From NCBI RefSeq assembly GCF_001436295.1, contig NZ_AYYY01000063.1:7449-71448 (forward strand): 64,000 nt of DNA. The letters run 5' to 3'. A program made the translations under genes and the position numbers. Each line of letters begins with the position of its first letter. The stretch's first letter is position 1. Source of the DNA: Paucilactobacillus vaccinostercus DSM 20634. GTDB lineage: Bacteria > Bacillota > Bacilli > Lactobacillales > Lactobacillaceae. The notes below the pieces were generated by a model. The model was not told the origin of the DNA, did no database searches, and was given only the letters and a program-made list of their open reading frames with translations. Shown here piece after piece: positions 44,441 to 54,784 of this stretch.

Positions 44441-45850
44441 ATGCTAAAAGTGTACAATACTCTCACACGACAAAAAGAAGATTTTCATCCCCTGAATGAT
44501 GGGGTTGTTAACATGTATGTCTGTGGTCCAACGGTTTACAACTACATTCACATTGGTAATGCCCGAAGTGCAATTGCGTTTGATACGATTCGACGGTACT
44601 TCGAGTTTAGTGGTTATCAAGTTAATTACGTCTCAAATTTTACTGACGTGGACGATAAGATGATTAAGGCGGCACATGAACAGGGAATTACGGTTCCCGA
44701 ACTAGCTGATAAGTATATTGCGGCTTTTATGGAGGATACAACAGCTGTTAATATTGAACCAGCAACAAAGCATCCCCGGGCAACCGAAAATATTCCAGAA
44801 ATTATTACCTTTGTGTCTGATTTAATTGATAAAGGCTACGCCTACGCCGCCGCGGGCGACGTTTATTATCGGGCCCGTAAATTTAAGCACTATGGTGAGC
44901 TTTCAGACCAGTCAATTGATGATCTGGAAGTGGGCGCCAGTCAGCACGTTGATGAAGCAGAGTTTAATAAGAAGGAAGATCCAATTGATTTTGCGCTATG
45001 GAAGGCCGCTAAACCTGGTGAAATTAGTTGGGATTCGCCGTGGGGGCCGGGACGACCAGGCTGGCACATTGAGTGCTCGGTTATGTCAACCAAGTATCTC
45101 GGTGATACTTTTGATATTCATGGCGGGGGACAAGATCTTGCGTTTCCACATCACGAAAACGAAATTGCCCAAAGCGAAGCTAAAACGGGAAAGACATTTG
45201 CCCGCTATTGGATGCACAATGGCTTTGTGACCGTTGGTGACGACAACGAAAAGATGAGCAAGTCACTAGGAAACTTTGTAACCGTCCATGATATTATCAA
45301 AACCCTTGATCCTCAAATTTTACGATTTTTGATGGCCACTACCCAATACCGGCGGCCAATTCAGTATAGTCAAAAGAATATTACGGACGCGACCAACAAC
45401 TTACAACGGATTCAGACCGCCTATGATAATTTAACGTATCGACAAAAAGATGCTCAGGCTGGCAGTGATGATCAAATTCATCAACAAGTTTTGGGCTTGG
45501 TTGCTGAATTTAAGCAGGCTATGGATGATGATTTTAATGCACAAAATGCAATTGCTGCCGTGTATGAGTTGGTTAAGGTAAGTAATGTCTACGCACAGCA
45601 AGCGACGGTTCAACAAGTATCGGTGACCGAATTACAGGAAACGATGGCACACTTAATGAGTGTATTTGGAATTATCCTTGAAACGGACCAGTCTTTGGAT
45701 GATGACAAGATCAAGGCGTTAATTGAGCAGCGTAATCAAGCGCGGAAGGACCACGATTTTGCATTGAGTGATCAGATTCGAGACGATTTAAAGGCGCAAG
45801 GGATCGTCCTTGAAGATACGCCGCAAGGAACGCGTTATAGAAAGGAATAG
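44441..45850 (+). CDS. cysS: cysteinyl-tRNA synthetase
   Basis: The class I synthetase has 469 residues from ATG 44441 (GAAGGAG 8 bases upstream). A zinc Cys lies in [18 protein letters not shown] (HIGH), further ligands are in [13 protein letters not shown] and [14 protein letters not shown], and KMSKS is intact ([10 protein letters not shown]). It is followed by mrnC after one base. Confidence 0.97.
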   Translation: MLKVYNTLTRQKEDFHPLNDGVVNMYVCGPTVYNYIHIGNARSAIAFDTIRRYFEFSGYQVNYVSNFTDVDDKMIKAAHEQGITVPELADKYIAAFMEDTTAVNIEPATKHPRATENIPEIITFVSDLIDKGYAYAAAGDVYYRARKFKHYGELSDQSIDDLEVGASQHVDEAEFNKKEDPIDFALWKAAKPGEISWDSPWGPGRPGWHIECSVMSTKYLGDTFDIHGGGQDLAFPHHENEIAQSEAKTGKTFARYWMHNGFVTVGDDNEKMSKSLGNFVTVHDIIKTLDPQILRFLMATTQYRRPIQYSQKNITDATNNLQRIQTAYDNLTYRQKDAQAGSDDQIHQQVLGLVAEFKQAMDDDFNAQNAIAAVYELVKVSNVYAQQATVQQVSVTELQETMAHLMSVFGIILETDQSLDDDKIKALIEQRNQARKDHDFALSDQIRDDLKAQGIVLEDTPQGTRYRKE

Positions 45851-45851
45851 C

Positions 45852-46274
45852 ATGGCAGAAATGGATTTTAAGCAGGTTAATGGAATTGCCCTAGCATATC
45901 TAGGAGATGCTGCCTACGAGGTATATATACGACAGCATTTAATTGAACAGGGGCTGACAAAGCCCACTAAGTTACACCATTTGGCAACCCACTATGTGTC
46001 CGCGAAGGCTCAAGCAGCTTTGATCGCCTTAATGGAAGAAGATCAACTATTAACGGATGAAGAGTGGGAATACTACAAGCGGGGGCGCAATGCAAATAGT
46101 CATACCCACGCTAAGCACACGTCGGTCTTAACGTATCGCGTATCAACAGGGTTTGAAGCATTGATGGGGTACTTGAAGCTCAGTGAACAGACAGATCGGC
46201 TTGCCCAGTTGTCCCAGTGGTGTATTGAACAGGTTGAAGCAAGGAGAACGGAAAAAGATGAAACCAACAACTAA
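45852..46274 (+). CDS. mrnC: Mini-ribonuclease 3
   Basis: The protein has 140 residues. The RNase III catalytic domain ([18 protein letters not shown] with the active Asp) occurs without a double-stranded RNA-binding domain. It matures 23S rRNA in Firmicutes. ATG 45852 lies inside the AAAGGA-bearing end of cysS, implying coupled translation. Confidence 0.94.
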   Translation: MAEMDFKQVNGIALAYLGDAAYEVYIRQHLIEQGLTKPTKLHHLATHYVSAKAQAALIALMEEDQLLTDEEWEYYKRGRNANSHTHAKHTSVLTYRVSTGFEALMGYLKLSEQTDRLAQLSQWCIEQVEARRTEKDETNN

Positions 46275-47013
46275 CGAATCGACTGATTTTATTATGGGGC
46301 GTCACCCAGTCGTGGCGGCGCTGAAATCAGATCAAGAGATCAATAAAGCATTTATTCAAGAGGGCCTTAAATCAGACACAATTGGCGATATTATTAAATT
46401 GGCGAAGCAACGGGGGTTAGTGGTTTCAAGCGTTCCAAAGAGTAAACTCGATTTAATGACCAACCATCAAAACCATCAGGGAGTTGTCCTCGCTGTCGCA
46501 GCGTTCGAATATGCAACAATTGATGACCTATTTGATCGCGCGGCGGCAAAAGATGAAGCGCCATTTTTCCTGATTTTAGATGAATTGGAAGATCCACACA
46601 ACTTGGGCTCGATTCTTCGAACGGCTGATGCCGCCGGGGTTCATGGGGTTATTATTCCAAAACGACGTGCCGTAGGATTGACTTCAGTTGTTGCGAAAAC
46701 TTCAACGGGGGCGATCGAACATGTTCCCGTAGCACGGGTTACTAATTTAGTTCAGACTGCTAAGGAACTTCAAAAACGTGGCGTTTGGTTATTTGGAACC
46801 GATATGAACGGCACGGACTATCGGCATTGGGATGCAACGGGAGCTGTAGCCTTGGTGATCGGGAATGAAGGTAAGGGAATTTCAACACTAATGAAGAAAA
46901 CGGTCGATGAAATGTTGACAATTCCAATGGTCGGGCATGTTCAAAGCTTAAATGCGAGTGTTGCTGCTAGTCTCTTAATTTATCAAGGATTCAATTCAAG
47001 ACGACCATTATAA
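46258..47013 (+). CDS. rlmB: 23S rRNA (guanosine-2'-O-)-methyltransferase RlmB
   Basis: The SPOUT methyltransferase has 251 residues from ATG 46258, with AAGGAG upstream and a 17-base overlap with mrnC. Conserved knotted-fold motifs are [33 protein letters not shown] and [17 protein letters not shown]. It uses S-adenosylmethionine. Confidence 0.95.
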   Translation: MKPTTNESTDFIMGRHPVVAALKSDQEINKAFIQEGLKSDTIGDIIKLAKQRGLVVSSVPKSKLDLMTNHQNHQGVVLAVAAFEYATIDDLFDRAAAKDEAPFFLILDELEDPHNLGSILRTADAAGVHGVIIPKRRAVGLTSVVAKTSTGAIEHVPVARVTNLVQTAKELQKRGVWLFGTDMNGTDYRHWDATGAVALVIGNEGKGISTLMKKTVDEMLTIPMVGHVQSLNASVAASLLIYQGFNSRRPL

Positions 47014-47029
47014 GTGCTAAGAGAGCAGG

Positions 47030-47055
47030 ATTCGAATATGAATCTTGTTTTTTTG
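47030..47055 (+). terminator. rlmB terminator
   Basis: CAGGATTC and GAATCTTG form a stem with a 6-base loop, followed by seven T residues. Confidence 0.88.
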
Positions 47056-47296
47056 TGGCAATTTAGTTAATGTCCTCGATCTTTTAACCCTGGAAATGAT
47101 GGCAGAATCATGAGCAACTGATCATTTTTCCCATATAATTTTTATAATGCTAATTATAACTTAATGATTGATCGACTTTTTTCGGTTTTATACCAATATA
47201 AACATATGTTTGCTTGATCTGTTCAGATTATCACGTATATTTGTAGAAAACAGCTAAGTAAAGCGTTTTACTTAGTCTTGGAAAGCGAGTTAAAAA

Positions 47297-47872
47297 ATGA
47301 CTAACCTTTTGGGAGAATATCTGACAGATGAGAAACTATTAGATGATATTAAGGCACACGTACCGGATAGCTTTAAAGTACTGTATGGTCGTTATTTACC
47401 ACTTATTCGAAAGATGAAGCGACAATATTATTTTCAGGATGTCGATGATGAGGACTGGGAGCAAGAAGCTCGTGTTGTTATGTGGCGTACGATTCGAAGT
47501 TACAATAAATCACGAGGTGTTGCTTTTTGTTATTTTTTTAAATTGAATCTTCGTAATCATGCCTATGATCTAATCCGCCGTGAAAATGCCGCTAAACGCA
47601 TTAAAGTCGATCAACGGATCAACATTGATCACGAATCATTTACAGATGAGCTGGCCGATCCTGGCAGTTGTCCACCTGATGATTGGACAATATGTCAGGA
47701 AAGTATTCATGAATTTCTATCGACGTGTTCAAAATTTGAACGACGAATTTTTGCTTTGATCCATCAAGGCTGTAATGCACAAGAAGTTGCAGATCAGCTA
47801 GAGTGTGATGTTAGAAAGGTCACGAGTGCACTTGATCGGTGTCGCAAGAAGCTTAACGAACTATTTGGATGA
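47297..47872 (+). CDS. sigH: SigH/ComX-type alternative sigma factor
   Basis: The protein has 191 residues. Region 2 (LYGRYLPLIRKMKRQYYF, then WEQEARVVMWRTIRSYNKSRGVAFCYFFK) and a region 4-like HTH (CNAQEVADQLECDVRKVTSALDRC) are seen. Its position before rpmG-secE-nusG matches sigH of Bacillus and the competence sigma of lactobacilli. It may drive late competence genes. About 280 upstream bases carry its regulation, but no binding site was identified. Confidence 0.88.
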   Translation: MTNLLGEYLTDEKLLDDIKAHVPDSFKVLYGRYLPLIRKMKRQYYFQDVDDEDWEQEARVVMWRTIRSYNKSRGVAFCYFFKLNLRNHAYDLIRRENAAKRIKVDQRINIDHESFTDELADPGSCPPDDWTICQESIHEFLSTCSKFERRIFALIHQGCNAQEVADQLECDVRKVTSALDRCRKKLNELFG

Positions 47873-47910
47873 TGCGATTTAGAATTTAATGACCATTCAC
47901 AAGCGTTCAA

Positions 47911-47940
47911 TTGACAAGCTGTTTTAATTCGTGATAAGAT
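47911..47940 (+). promoter_or_regulatory. promoter of rpmG-secE
   Basis: A perfect TTGACA and TAAGAT are separated by 18 bases, ending 24 bases before rpmG. Confidence 0.75.
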
Positions 47941-47964
47941 ACTTAGGACTATGGGGGTGGAGTG

Positions 47965-48114
47965 TTGACACAAAAAAAGATCGCGTTAGCTTGTTCTGTT
48001 TGTGGGTCACGAAATTACACCATCGCCGCTAATTCGGATCGACAGAAACGCTTAGAAGTTAAAAAATTTTGCAAACACTGTCAAAAGTATACGTTGCATC
48101 AGGAGACTAGGTAG
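47965..48114 (+). CDS. rpmG: ribosomal protein L33
   Basis: The protein has 49 residues and is zinc-type (C-S-V-C and C-K-H-C). The start is TTG 47965 (GTG 47962 possible), after GGGGGTGG. It lies 17 bases before secE. Confidence 0.93.
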   Translation: MTQKKIALACSVCGSRNYTIAANSDRQKRLEVKKFCKHCQKYTLHQETR

Positions 48115-48131
48115 CATTAGGAGGTTGTCTC

Positions 48132-48311
48132 ATGCATTTATTTCGGTTTTTTAAAAATGTTGGCAAGGAAATGAAGTTAGTCGTTTGGCCAACTGCACGT
48201 GAAAATCGTCGTGATACCACGATTGTTCTTTCGTTGACAATTTTCTTCATCTTATTTTTTGCGTTATTTGACTGGCTAATCGAGGCCGGGTTACTCGCTT
48301 TTGTTAGATAA
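48132..48311 (+). CDS. secE: preprotein translocase subunit SecE
   Basis: The 59-residue product has the conserved KLVVWPTARE motif and a single C-terminal membrane helix. It clamps SecY in the Sec channel. TAGGAGG precedes the ATG. Confidence 0.95.
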   Translation: MHLFRFFKNVGKEMKLVVWPTARENRRDTTIVLSLTIFFILFFALFDWLIEAGLLAFVR

Positions 48312-48354
48312 TCGTAGTCAAATGAACTAAAGTTTGATATACTGATTTTGTTGG

Positions 48355-48379
48355 AACTTCGTTTGCGCGAGGTTTTTTT
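48355..48379 (+). terminator. terminator or attenuator before nusG
   Basis: AACTTCG and CGAGGTT form a 7-bp stem with loop TTTGCG, followed by seven T residues. It lies 41 bases before nusG, so it may attenuate read-through from secE. Confidence 0.65.
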
Positions 48380-48420
48380 ATTTTGATGAAATTAAAGGTA
48401 AAAGCTTAGGAGATTTAATC

Positions 48421-48966
48421 GTGGAATCAACTGAAAAACAATGGTACGTTTTACATACGTATTCTGGTTATGAAAATCGGGTTAAGAGTAACTTAGAATC
48501 ACGGGCCCAATCAATGGGAATGGAAGACTTCATTTTTCGAGTAGTCGTTCCGGAAGAAGAGGTTCGTGAGGTTAAAGATGGTAAAGCTAAGGATAAGATT
48601 GAAAAGACTTTCCCTGGCTACGTTTTAGTTGAAATGGTCATGACGGATCAGGCTTGGTATATCGTACGGAACACACCAGGTGTTACTGGATTCGTTGGGT
48701 CCCATGGTGGAGGCTCAAAACCAACACCATTGTTACCAGACGAAGTCGAACTGGTTTTGCGTCGATTAGGTATGAGTGCGCGTCATGAGGATCTCGACGT
48801 TGAAGTTGGCGAAACTGTTAAGATCGTTGAAGGGGCTTTTGCTGATTTAACTGGTAAGATTACCGAAATTGATAATGAAAAGATGAAGTTGAAGGTTAAC
48901 ATCGAAATGTTTGGCCGTGAGACTTCCACTGAGTTAGATTTCGACCAGGTTGACAAATTAGTTTAA
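48421..48966 (+). CDS. nusG: transcription termination/antitermination factor NusG
   Basis: The 181-residue product has the NGN domain (QWYVLHTYSGYENRVK, TFPGYVLVEMVMTD, RNTPGVTGFVG) and a C-terminal KOW motif (VGETVKIVEGAFADLTGKI). It binds RNA polymerase. The start is GTG. Confidence 0.97.
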   Translation: MESTEKQWYVLHTYSGYENRVKSNLESRAQSMGMEDFIFRVVVPEEEVREVKDGKAKDKIEKTFPGYVLVEMVMTDQAWYIVRNTPGVTGFVGSHGGGSKPTPLLPDEVELVLRRLGMSARHEDLDVEVGETVKIVEGAFADLTGKITEIDNEKMKLKVNIEMFGRETSTELDFDQVDKLV

Positions 48967-48974
48967 TAATATTT

Positions 48975-49003
48975 GCATGGAGTCTTGTCTCCATGCTTTT
49001 TTT
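48975..49003 (+). terminator. nusG terminator
   Basis: GCATGGAG and CTCCATGC form an 8-bp stem, followed by seven T residues. Confidence 0.92.
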
Positions 49004-49038
49004 ATGATACTATTTCAAGGTATGTCATCGACATATAC

Positions 49039-49074
49039 GTGGGAGGAGCAAATCTAAGGCTCCATCATTACCAC
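49039..49074 (+). promoter_or_regulatory. L1 autoregulatory site in the rplK leader
   Basis: GTGGGAGGAGC ... GGCTCC ... ACCAC copies the layout of the L1-binding helices of 23S rRNA (GGTGGGAGGC ... GGAGCC ... ACCACC). Helix GTGG/CCAC encloses an asymmetric loop and then helix GGAGC/GCTCC. L1 is known to repress its own operon through such a mimic. Confidence 0.65.
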
Positions 49075-49101
49075 AACACGGACTTAAGGAGGTTTTGTCT
49101 C

Positions 49102-49527
49102 GTGGCAAAAAAAGTAGCTAATGTTGTTAAGTTACAAATTCCTGCCGGTAAGGCAACCCCAGCACCGCCGGTTGGACCAGCGCTGGGTCAAGCAGGAATT
49201 AATATTATGGGATTCACAAAGGAATTCAATGCACGTACTGCCGATCAAGCAGGTATGCTTATTCCAGTTGTGATCAGTGTATATGAAGATCGTTCATTCG
49301 ATTTCATTACTAAGACCCCACCTGCTTCAGTACTATTAAAGAAGGCCGCTGGTGTTGAACACGGTTCTGGCGAACCTAACACTAAGAAAGTTGCCACAGT
49401 TACATCGGCACAAGTGGAAGAAATCGCTAAAACTAAGATGCAAGATCTAAACGCAGCTAATGTTGAATCAGCTATGCGCATGATTGAAGGTACTGCACGT
49501 AGTATGGGCTTCGTTGTCGAAGGCTAA
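49102..49527 (+). CDS. rplK: ribosomal protein L11
   Basis: The 141-residue protein begins [31 protein letters not shown] 49102 is chosen because AAGGAGG lies 8-9 bases upstream and the family starts there; the frame stays open upstream to 48973 through the leader. It is a target of the stringent factor region of the ribosome. Confidence 0.97.
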   Translation: MAKKVANVVKLQIPAGKATPAPPVGPALGQAGINIMGFTKEFNARTADQAGMLIPVVISVYEDRSFDFITKTPPASVLLKKAAGVEHGSGEPNTKKVATVTSAQVEEIAKTKMQDLNAANVESAMRMIEGTARSMGFVVEG

Positions 49528-49569
49528 TTAACGTAGCGGTCGGGTACTTCATAAAAGTGAATGTACCAA

Positions 49570-49594
49570 GTGGGAGGTAACTCCGTTCGACCAC
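49570..49594 (+). promoter_or_regulatory. second L1-like site before rplA
   Basis: GTGGGAGGTAACTCC ... ACCAC repeats the motif of 49039 in compact form, with loop GTAA. It lies 22 bases before rplA. Confidence 0.45.
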
Positions 49595-49616
49595 ATTTGC
49601 AAGGAGGAAAACACAG

Positions 49617-50309
49617 ATGGCTCAAAAAAGAGGTAAAAAATACCAAGATGCTGCTAAGAAAGTTGATGCTGAAAAGTTATACAGCGTTGACGAAGCAGTT
49701 AGCTTGGTAAAAGAAATTGATTTCGCAAAGTTTGATGCAACTCTTGAAATTGCATTTAACCTAAACGTTGATACAAAGCAGGCTGACCAACAATTACGTG
49801 GTGCCGTTGTTTTACCAAATGGTACTGGTAAGGAACAAACTGTGATTGTATTTGCCAAAGGCGACAAGGCTAAGGACGCGCAAGCTGCCGGTGCCGATGT
49901 TGTTGGCGACGATGATTTGGTTGCTCGGATTCAAGACGGTTGGCTAGATTTCGACGTTGCAATTGCAACGCCTGATATGATGGCACAAGTTGGTCGTTTA
50001 GGCCGTGTCTTGGGACCTAAGGGCTTAATGCCAAACCCTAAGACTGGTACGGTTACAATGGATGTTACAAAAGCCGTTTCTGAATCAAAAGCTGGTAAGG
50101 TTACTTACCGGACTGATCGTGACGGTAACGTTCATGTACCTGCTGGTAAAGTATCATTTGATGATGCTAAGTTAGTTGAAAACTTGAAGACCATTGAAGA
50201 AATTGTTGCTAAGGCTCGTCCTGCAGCGGTTCGTGGAACATACATCAAGCATGTTTCATTGGCATCAACATTTGGCCCAAGTATCAACCTTGATTTAGCT
50301 TCGTTCTAA
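49617..50309 (+). CDS. rplA: ribosomal protein L1
   Basis: The protein has 230 residues, full length, with [20 protein letters not shown] visible. It forms the L1 stalk and represses its operon by binding the leader mimics. GGAGG precedes the ATG. Confidence 0.98.
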   Translation: MAQKRGKKYQDAAKKVDAEKLYSVDEAVSLVKEIDFAKFDATLEIAFNLNVDTKQADQQLRGAVVLPNGTGKEQTVIVFAKGDKAKDAQAAGADVVGDDDLVARIQDGWLDFDVAIATPDMMAQVGRLGRVLGPKGLMPNPKTGTVTMDVTKAVSESKAGKVTYRTDRDGNVHVPAGKVSFDDAKLVENLKTIEEIVAKARPAAVRGTYIKHVSLASTFGPSINLDLASF

Positions 50310-50312
50310 ATC

Positions 50313-50340
50313 TTGACTTTTCTCGTCAGACTGTTATACT
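50313..50340 (+). promoter_or_regulatory. promoter of rplJL
   Basis: TTGACT and TATACT are separated by 16 bases. Confidence 0.8.
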
Positions 50341-50346
50341 GTTTTA

Positions 50347-50455
50347 GTTCAATTAAATATTCACCTAAGACTCAGGTGGCGCTTGCGCCTCAAATAACCT
50401 GCCGAGGAAGTTAAATTTTTTCTCTATGTCTTGGTGGACATAGGGATTTTTTTAT
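50347..50455 (+). promoter_or_regulatory. L10 leader with terminator
   Basis: The transcript start should be near 50347. A hairpin CACCT/AGGTG (from 50362) followed by GGCGC/GCGCC, then CCTGCCGAGG, matches the L10-L12 binding leader of Firmicutes. A terminator CTCTATGTC/GACATAGGG (50422-50445) with seven T residues allows attenuation before rplJ. Confidence 0.75.
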
Positions 50456-50496
50456 GAGAAATCCTATCTTACAAATAATATAGGAGGTGTATATCT

Positions 50497-51003
50497 GTGA
50501 GTGAAGCAACAATTGCTACAAAAGCACAATTAGTATCAGAAACTGCAGAACGTTTCAAGAATGCTGAATCAGCAATCGTAGTTGACTACCGTGGATTGAC
50601 TGTTGAACAAGTAACCAATCTACGTGCCGAATTACGTGAAGCCGGTGTTTCAATGTCTGTTATCAAAAACAAGGTGTTGACACGGGCTGCTGAAGCTGCT
50701 GGTTATGGTGAAATGAATGACGTCTTTAATGGTCCTTCAGCCGTGGCCTTCTCTGACGAAGACCCAATCGCCCCAGCTAAGATCTTGAAGAAGTATGCAG
50801 ATCAATTCGATGCTCTTGAAATCAAGGGTGGTTTCTTGGAAAAGAAAATCGCTGACCTTGACAAGATTAACGAATTTGCTACATTACCAAGTCGCGAAGA
50901 CTTACTCTCAATGTTGTTATCAACATTGCAAGCACCAGTTCGCAACGTTGCTTATGCCATTAACGCTGTTATTGACAAAGAAAACGACGAACCAGCTGCT
51001 TAA
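50497..51003 (+). CDS. rplJ: ribosomal protein L10
   Basis: The 168-residue protein has [20 protein letters not shown]. It anchors L7/L12 dimers. The start is GTG after TAGGAGGTG. Confidence 0.97.
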   Translation: MSEATIATKAQLVSETAERFKNAESAIVVDYRGLTVEQVTNLRAELREAGVSMSVIKNKVLTRAAEAAGYGEMNDVFNGPSAVAFSDEDPIAPAKILKKYADQFDALEIKGGFLEKKIADLDKINEFATLPSREDLLSMLLSTLQAPVRNVAYAINAVIDKENDEPAA

Positions 51004-51045
51004 TATTTAAACAAACAGTTAAACCAACTATTGGAGGAAAATAAA

Positions 51046-51414
51046 ATGGCTTTTGATAAAGATTCAATCATCGCTTCATTAAAAGAAGCTTCAATCTCAG
51101 ACCTTAGCGACCTTGTTAAGGCAATCGAAGAAGAATTCGACGTTTCAGCTGCTGCTCCAGTTGCAGCTGCAGGTGCTGCAGGTGCCGACGGTGCTGCTGC
51201 TAAGGATTCATTCACTGTTGAATTAACTTCAGCAGGTAGCGCAAAGGTTAAGGCTATCAAGGCAGTTCGTGAAATCACTGGCTTGGGTCTTAAGGATGCT
51301 AAGGGTCTTGTTGACAACGCTCCTTCATCTATCAAGGAAGACGTTAAGGAAGACGAAGCTAACGAAATCAAGGCTAAGCTTGAAGAAGCTGGCGCAAGTG
51401 TTACAATCAAGTAA
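51046..51414 (+). CDS. rplL: ribosomal protein L7/L12
   Basis: The protein has 122 residues from ATG 51046 (GGAGG upstream). The N-terminal dimer helix, Ala-rich hinge and C-terminal [15 protein letters not shown]-type segment are present. It recruits translation factors. Confidence 0.98.
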   Translation: MAFDKDSIIASLKEASISDLSDLVKAIEEEFDVSAAAPVAAAGAAGADGAAAKDSFTVELTSAGSAKVKAIKAVREITGLGLKDAKGLVDNAPSSIKEDVKEDEANEIKAKLEEAGASVTIK

Positions 51415-51430
51415 TTTCGTCAGTTTAAAA

Positions 51431-51468
51431 AACTGTTTTGGATCATTACGATCCAAAACAGTTTTTTT
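51431..51468 (+). terminator. rplJL terminator
   Basis: AACTGTTTTGGATC and GATCCAAAACAGTT form a 14-bp perfect stem, followed by T residues. Confidence 0.93.
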
Positions 51469-51485
51469 ATTGTCTGAAAGGTAAA

Positions 51486-51521
51486 AAAAGACAGGCTTCT
51501 TAATTGAAGTCTGTCTTTTTT
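51486..51521 (-). terminator. terminator of the nrdHEF operon
   Basis: AAAAAGACAG(G)CTTC and GAAG(T)CTGTCTTTTT pair between the convergent rplL and nrdF, with T runs on both sides. Confidence 0.88.
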
Positions 51522-51538
51522 AGACTAGCTATTGTAAA

Positions 51539-52513
51539 TTAATCGTTTGGATCACTAATCGTGTAATCACTATCTTCCATGGCTTCAACTTCGCCAAGCC
51601 GATAGCCGTTACCAACTTGGGAGAAGAAATCATGATTGGCCGTAGATGTCGAAATACCGTTCATGACGATCGGATTGACGTCGGCTGAGGTATCGGGGAA
51701 GAGTGGATCTTGACCAAGGTTCATGAGCGCTTTATTGGCGTTATACCGGATGAAGGTGAGAACCTCTTCCGTCCAGCCCACTTGGTCGTATAGAATATGA
51801 GTGTATTTTTCTTCGTTATCATACAGTTCGTATAAGAAGTTGTACATCCAATCCTTCATATCTTGCTGTTTCTTTTCGCTTAATTGCTTCATACCAACCT
51901 GGAATTTATACCCAATATAGGTTCCGTGCACAGATTCGTCGCGTAAGATCAGCTTAATGATTTCGGCAACGTTGTTTAGCTTGTTATGGCCAAGATAATA
52001 GAGAGGGGTGAAGAAGCCGGAGTAGAAGAGGAACGTCTCTAAGAAGACGTTAGCGACCTTTTTCTTGAGTGGATCAACTTCATTGTCCATATACATTCCG
52101 GCAATTTTAACCGCCTTATTTTGAAGGTATTCTTCTGAGTCGGACCACTGAAAAATTTCATCAATTTCGTCGGGAGTATTCAAGGTTGAGAAAATAGTTG
52201 AATAACTCTTGGCATGAACAGATTCCATGAATTGAATGTTGTTCAATACTGCCGTTTCGTGGGGTGTTTGAACGTTTTGCCGAAGAGCAGCCATTCCTTG
52301 TTCGGATTGAACGGTATCCAATAGGGTTAAACCACCAAAAACATGGCCGACTAACCATTGATGATCGGTATCAAGTGTTCGCCAATCACCTAAATCGTTG
52401 GAAACTGGGATCCGTGTGTCTAACCAAAATTGTTCTGTCAGCTTTTCCCAAGTCGCCTTATCAATGGCGTCCGAAACTTGGTTCCAGTTAATTGCTTTAT
52501 AATTTTTTGCCAT
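51539..52513 (-). CDS. nrdF: class Ib ribonucleotide reductase small subunit
   Basis: The protein has 324 residues. Metal ligands include E-S-V-H-A-K-S-Y and R-D-E-S-V-H-G-T-Y, with the radical tyrosine in YSTIF. It holds the dimetal-tyrosyl cofactor. nrdI is not in this operon. Confidence 0.95.
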   Translation of the reverse strand: MAKNYKAINWNQVSDAIDKATWEKLTEQFWLDTRIPVSNDLGDWRTLDTDHQWLVGHVFGGLTLLDTVQSEQGMAALRQNVQTPHETAVLNNIQFMESVHAKSYSTIFSTLNTPDEIDEIFQWSDSEEYLQNKAVKIAGMYMDNEVDPLKKKVANVFLETFLFYSGFFTPLYYLGHNKLNNVAEIIKLILRDESVHGTYIGYKFQVGMKQLSEKKQQDMKDWMYNFLYELYDNEEKYTHILYDQVGWTEEVLTFIRYNANKALMNLGQDPLFPDTSADVNPIVMNGISTSTANHDFFSQVGNGYRLGEVEAMEDSDYTISDPND

Positions 52514-52533
52514 GGTGTCTTCCTCTCTTTAAC

Positions 52534-54708
52534 TTAGATAACGCAGCTTTCGCATTGGTTGGCACCAATTTCATCCTGGTCATCTGTAAAGGTTCTAATA
52601 TAATAAATGGATTTTATACCCTTATTATAGGCGTAATGACGAAGAATGTTGAGGTCTCTAGTCGTCATTTTGTTAGTTCGACCGTCTTTCCATTCGTAGA
52701 GTCCTTCGGGGATTGTTGAACGCATAAAGAGTGTTAAACTCAATGACTGATCAACGTGCTCTTGAGCTGCAGCATAGATATTGATTACTTTACGCATATC
52801 GATATCATAGGCTGATTGGTAGTATGGAATTGTGTCGTTTGATAGGTATGGTGCTGGATAGTAAATTTTACCAATTTTCTTTTCTTGACGTTCTTCAATT
52901 CGATTGATGATTGGATGTAAGCTTGAAGTTGTATCATTGATATAGGAAATTGAGCCATTTGGTGCCACAGCCAACCGGTTTTGATTATAAAGACCGTCTT
53001 TCATAACGTTGTCCTTTAAGGTAGCCCAATCTGCCGCCGTTGGAATAAAGATACCATCGAAGAGGGTCTTAACCTTATCTGATTGTGGTCCAAAATCGGT
53101 TGTCAGATACTTATCGAAGTACGATCCATTGGCGTAATCACTCTTGTCAAAGTTGTGGAAAGTTTCTTGGCGTTCACGGGCAATATCATTAGAAGCTTTG
53201 AGCGTCCAGTAGTTTAAGAGCATGAAGTAAACTCCGGTAAATTCAACGGCTTCCTTTGAACCATAGGTCATGTGGTTCTTGGCGAAGTAGCTGTGTAAGC
53301 CCATGGCCCCTAATCCGATCGAGTGTGACAGATGATTCCCATTTTGAATGGTTGGAACGACGTCGATGTTAGAGGTATCGGTTACGAAGGTGAGGGCACG
53401 GACCATTGCTTCAATTGAGTGACCAAAGTCTGGAGAAGCCATCTGGTTAACGATGTTGGTCGAGCCTAAGTTACAGCTAACGTCAATTCCCATCTGTTGG
53501 TAATGCTGTTCATTATCGACGGTGGCGGGCGTTTGAACCTGCATAATTTCGGAACAGAGGTTACTCATCACGATTTTACCATCGATAGGATTATCCCGGT
53601 TGGCAGTGTCAATATTAACGATGTACGGGTAGCCAGATTCCTGTTGTAACTTGCTAATTTCATCTTCCAACTCACGAGCGTTAATTTTTTGCTTGTGAAT
53701 TTGATCGTTGGCTACCATATTATCGTATTCCGCAGTGATATCGACATATGAGAATGGTGTATGGTATTCACGTTCAACATCGTAAGGACTGAAGAGGTAC
53801 ATGTCTTCATTTTTTTGAGTTAGTTCATAGAATTTATCAGGAACTGTTACGCCAAGTGATAGGGTTTTAAGCCGAATCTTTTCATCAGCGTTTTCCTTCT
53901 TAGCCGACAAGAATTGAATAATGTCGGGATGGAAGACACTCAGGTAAACCACACCAGCACCTTGTCGCTGACCAAGCTGGTTAGAGTAAGAAAAACTATC
54001 CTCTAACAATTTCATGACGGGAACGACGCCACTAGCTGCACCTTCGATTCCCTTAATGGGGTCACCAGCACCACGTAAATTGCTGAGATTGATACCCACT
54101 CCTCCACCAATTCGGGATAGTTGGAGCGCGGAGTTAATGGTCCGGCCAATCGTATTCATGTCGTCAGTTGATTGAATTAAAAAACAGCTAACGAGTTCGC
54201 CACGACGTTTACGGCCGGCATTTAAGAATGAAGGGGTTGCGGGTTGATAGCGTTGATGAATGATTTCGTTTGCTAAATCTAAGGCGAGTTGTTCGTTGCC
54301 GTTAGCAAAGTAAAGGGCATTCATCGCCACACGGTCAATGAAGTTTTCAAGGTAAAATTCATTATCGTCGGTTTTGAGGGCGTATTGCGCATAGAATTTA
54401 TAAGCAGCCATAAATGACTTGAAGTGAAAATCTTGATCTTTAAGGTACTGATATAGTTTTTCGATAAAACTAAAGTCGTATTGTTCAATGAATTCGCGCT
54501 CAATATAGTTATGTGCGATTAAAAAGTCGAATCGTTCTTGTAACGTTGCAAACTTTTTGGTATTTGGTTGGACGTTTTCTTGAATGAAGGCGGCCAGTGC
54601 TTCTTGATCTTTGTTCAACGGGATTTGGTTATCAACGGGAATGTTGATTTCGTTGTTGAGATCGTAATAGGTAACCTTACCCAAATTTTTTAATGACAAA
54701 TTTTTCAC
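52534..54708 (-). CDS. nrdE: class Ib ribonucleotide reductase large subunit
   Basis: The 724-residue enzyme has active-site Cys residues in ELVSCFLI and in NLCSEIMQ, with a third in CNLGSTNI. The C-terminal redox pair is QCESCVI. It reduces NDPs to dNDPs with NrdF and glutaredoxin-like NrdH. It lies 20 bases before nrdF. Confidence 0.96.
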   Translation of the reverse strand: MKNLSLKNLGKVTYYDLNNEINIPVDNQIPLNKDQEALAAFIQENVQPNTKKFATLQERFDFLIAHNYIEREFIEQYDFSFIEKLYQYLKDQDFHFKSFMAAYKFYAQYALKTDDNEFYLENFIDRVAMNALYFANGNEQLALDLANEIIHQRYQPATPSFLNAGRKRRGELVSCFLIQSTDDMNTIGRTINSALQLSRIGGGVGINLSNLRGAGDPIKGIEGAASGVVPVMKLLEDSFSYSNQLGQRQGAGVVYLSVFHPDIIQFLSAKKENADEKIRLKTLSLGVTVPDKFYELTQKNEDMYLFSPYDVEREYHTPFSYVDITAEYDNMVANDQIHKQKINARELEDEISKLQQESGYPYIVNIDTANRDNPIDGKIVMSNLCSEIMQVQTPATVDNEQHYQQMGIDVSCNLGSTNIVNQMASPDFGHSIEAMVRALTFVTDTSNIDVVPTIQNGNHLSHSIGLGAMGLHSYFAKNHMTYGSKEAVEFTGVYFMLLNYWTLKASNDIARERQETFHNFDKSDYANGSYFDKYLTTDFGPQSDKVKTLFDGIFIPTAADWATLKDNVMKDGLYNQNRLAVAPNGSISYINDTTSSLHPIINRIEERQEKKIGKIYYPAPYLSNDTIPYYQSAYDIDMRKVINIYAAAQEHVDQSLSLTLFMRSTIPEGLYEWKDGRTNKMTTRDLNILRHYAYNKGIKSIYYIRTFTDDQDEIGANQCESCVI

Positions 54709-54746
54709 TCACTTTCTTAAACGATGATTCCTGACAAAATAAGAAG

Positions 54747-54779
54747 GGCTGAGCACAAATTGGATTTGTCTCAGCCCCA
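54747..54779 (-). terminator. hairpin between nrdH and nrdE
   Basis: GGGGCTGAGACAAAT and ATTTGTGCTCAGCCC form a long stem on the minus strand. The T run is weak, so it may tune expression or processing. Confidence 0.55.
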
Positions 54780-54784
54780 AGCAA

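Noticed and set aside
48973-49101. N-terminal extension of L11
   Set aside because: It overlaps the nusG terminator and the L1 site. L11 proteins start at the GTG with AAGGAGG.
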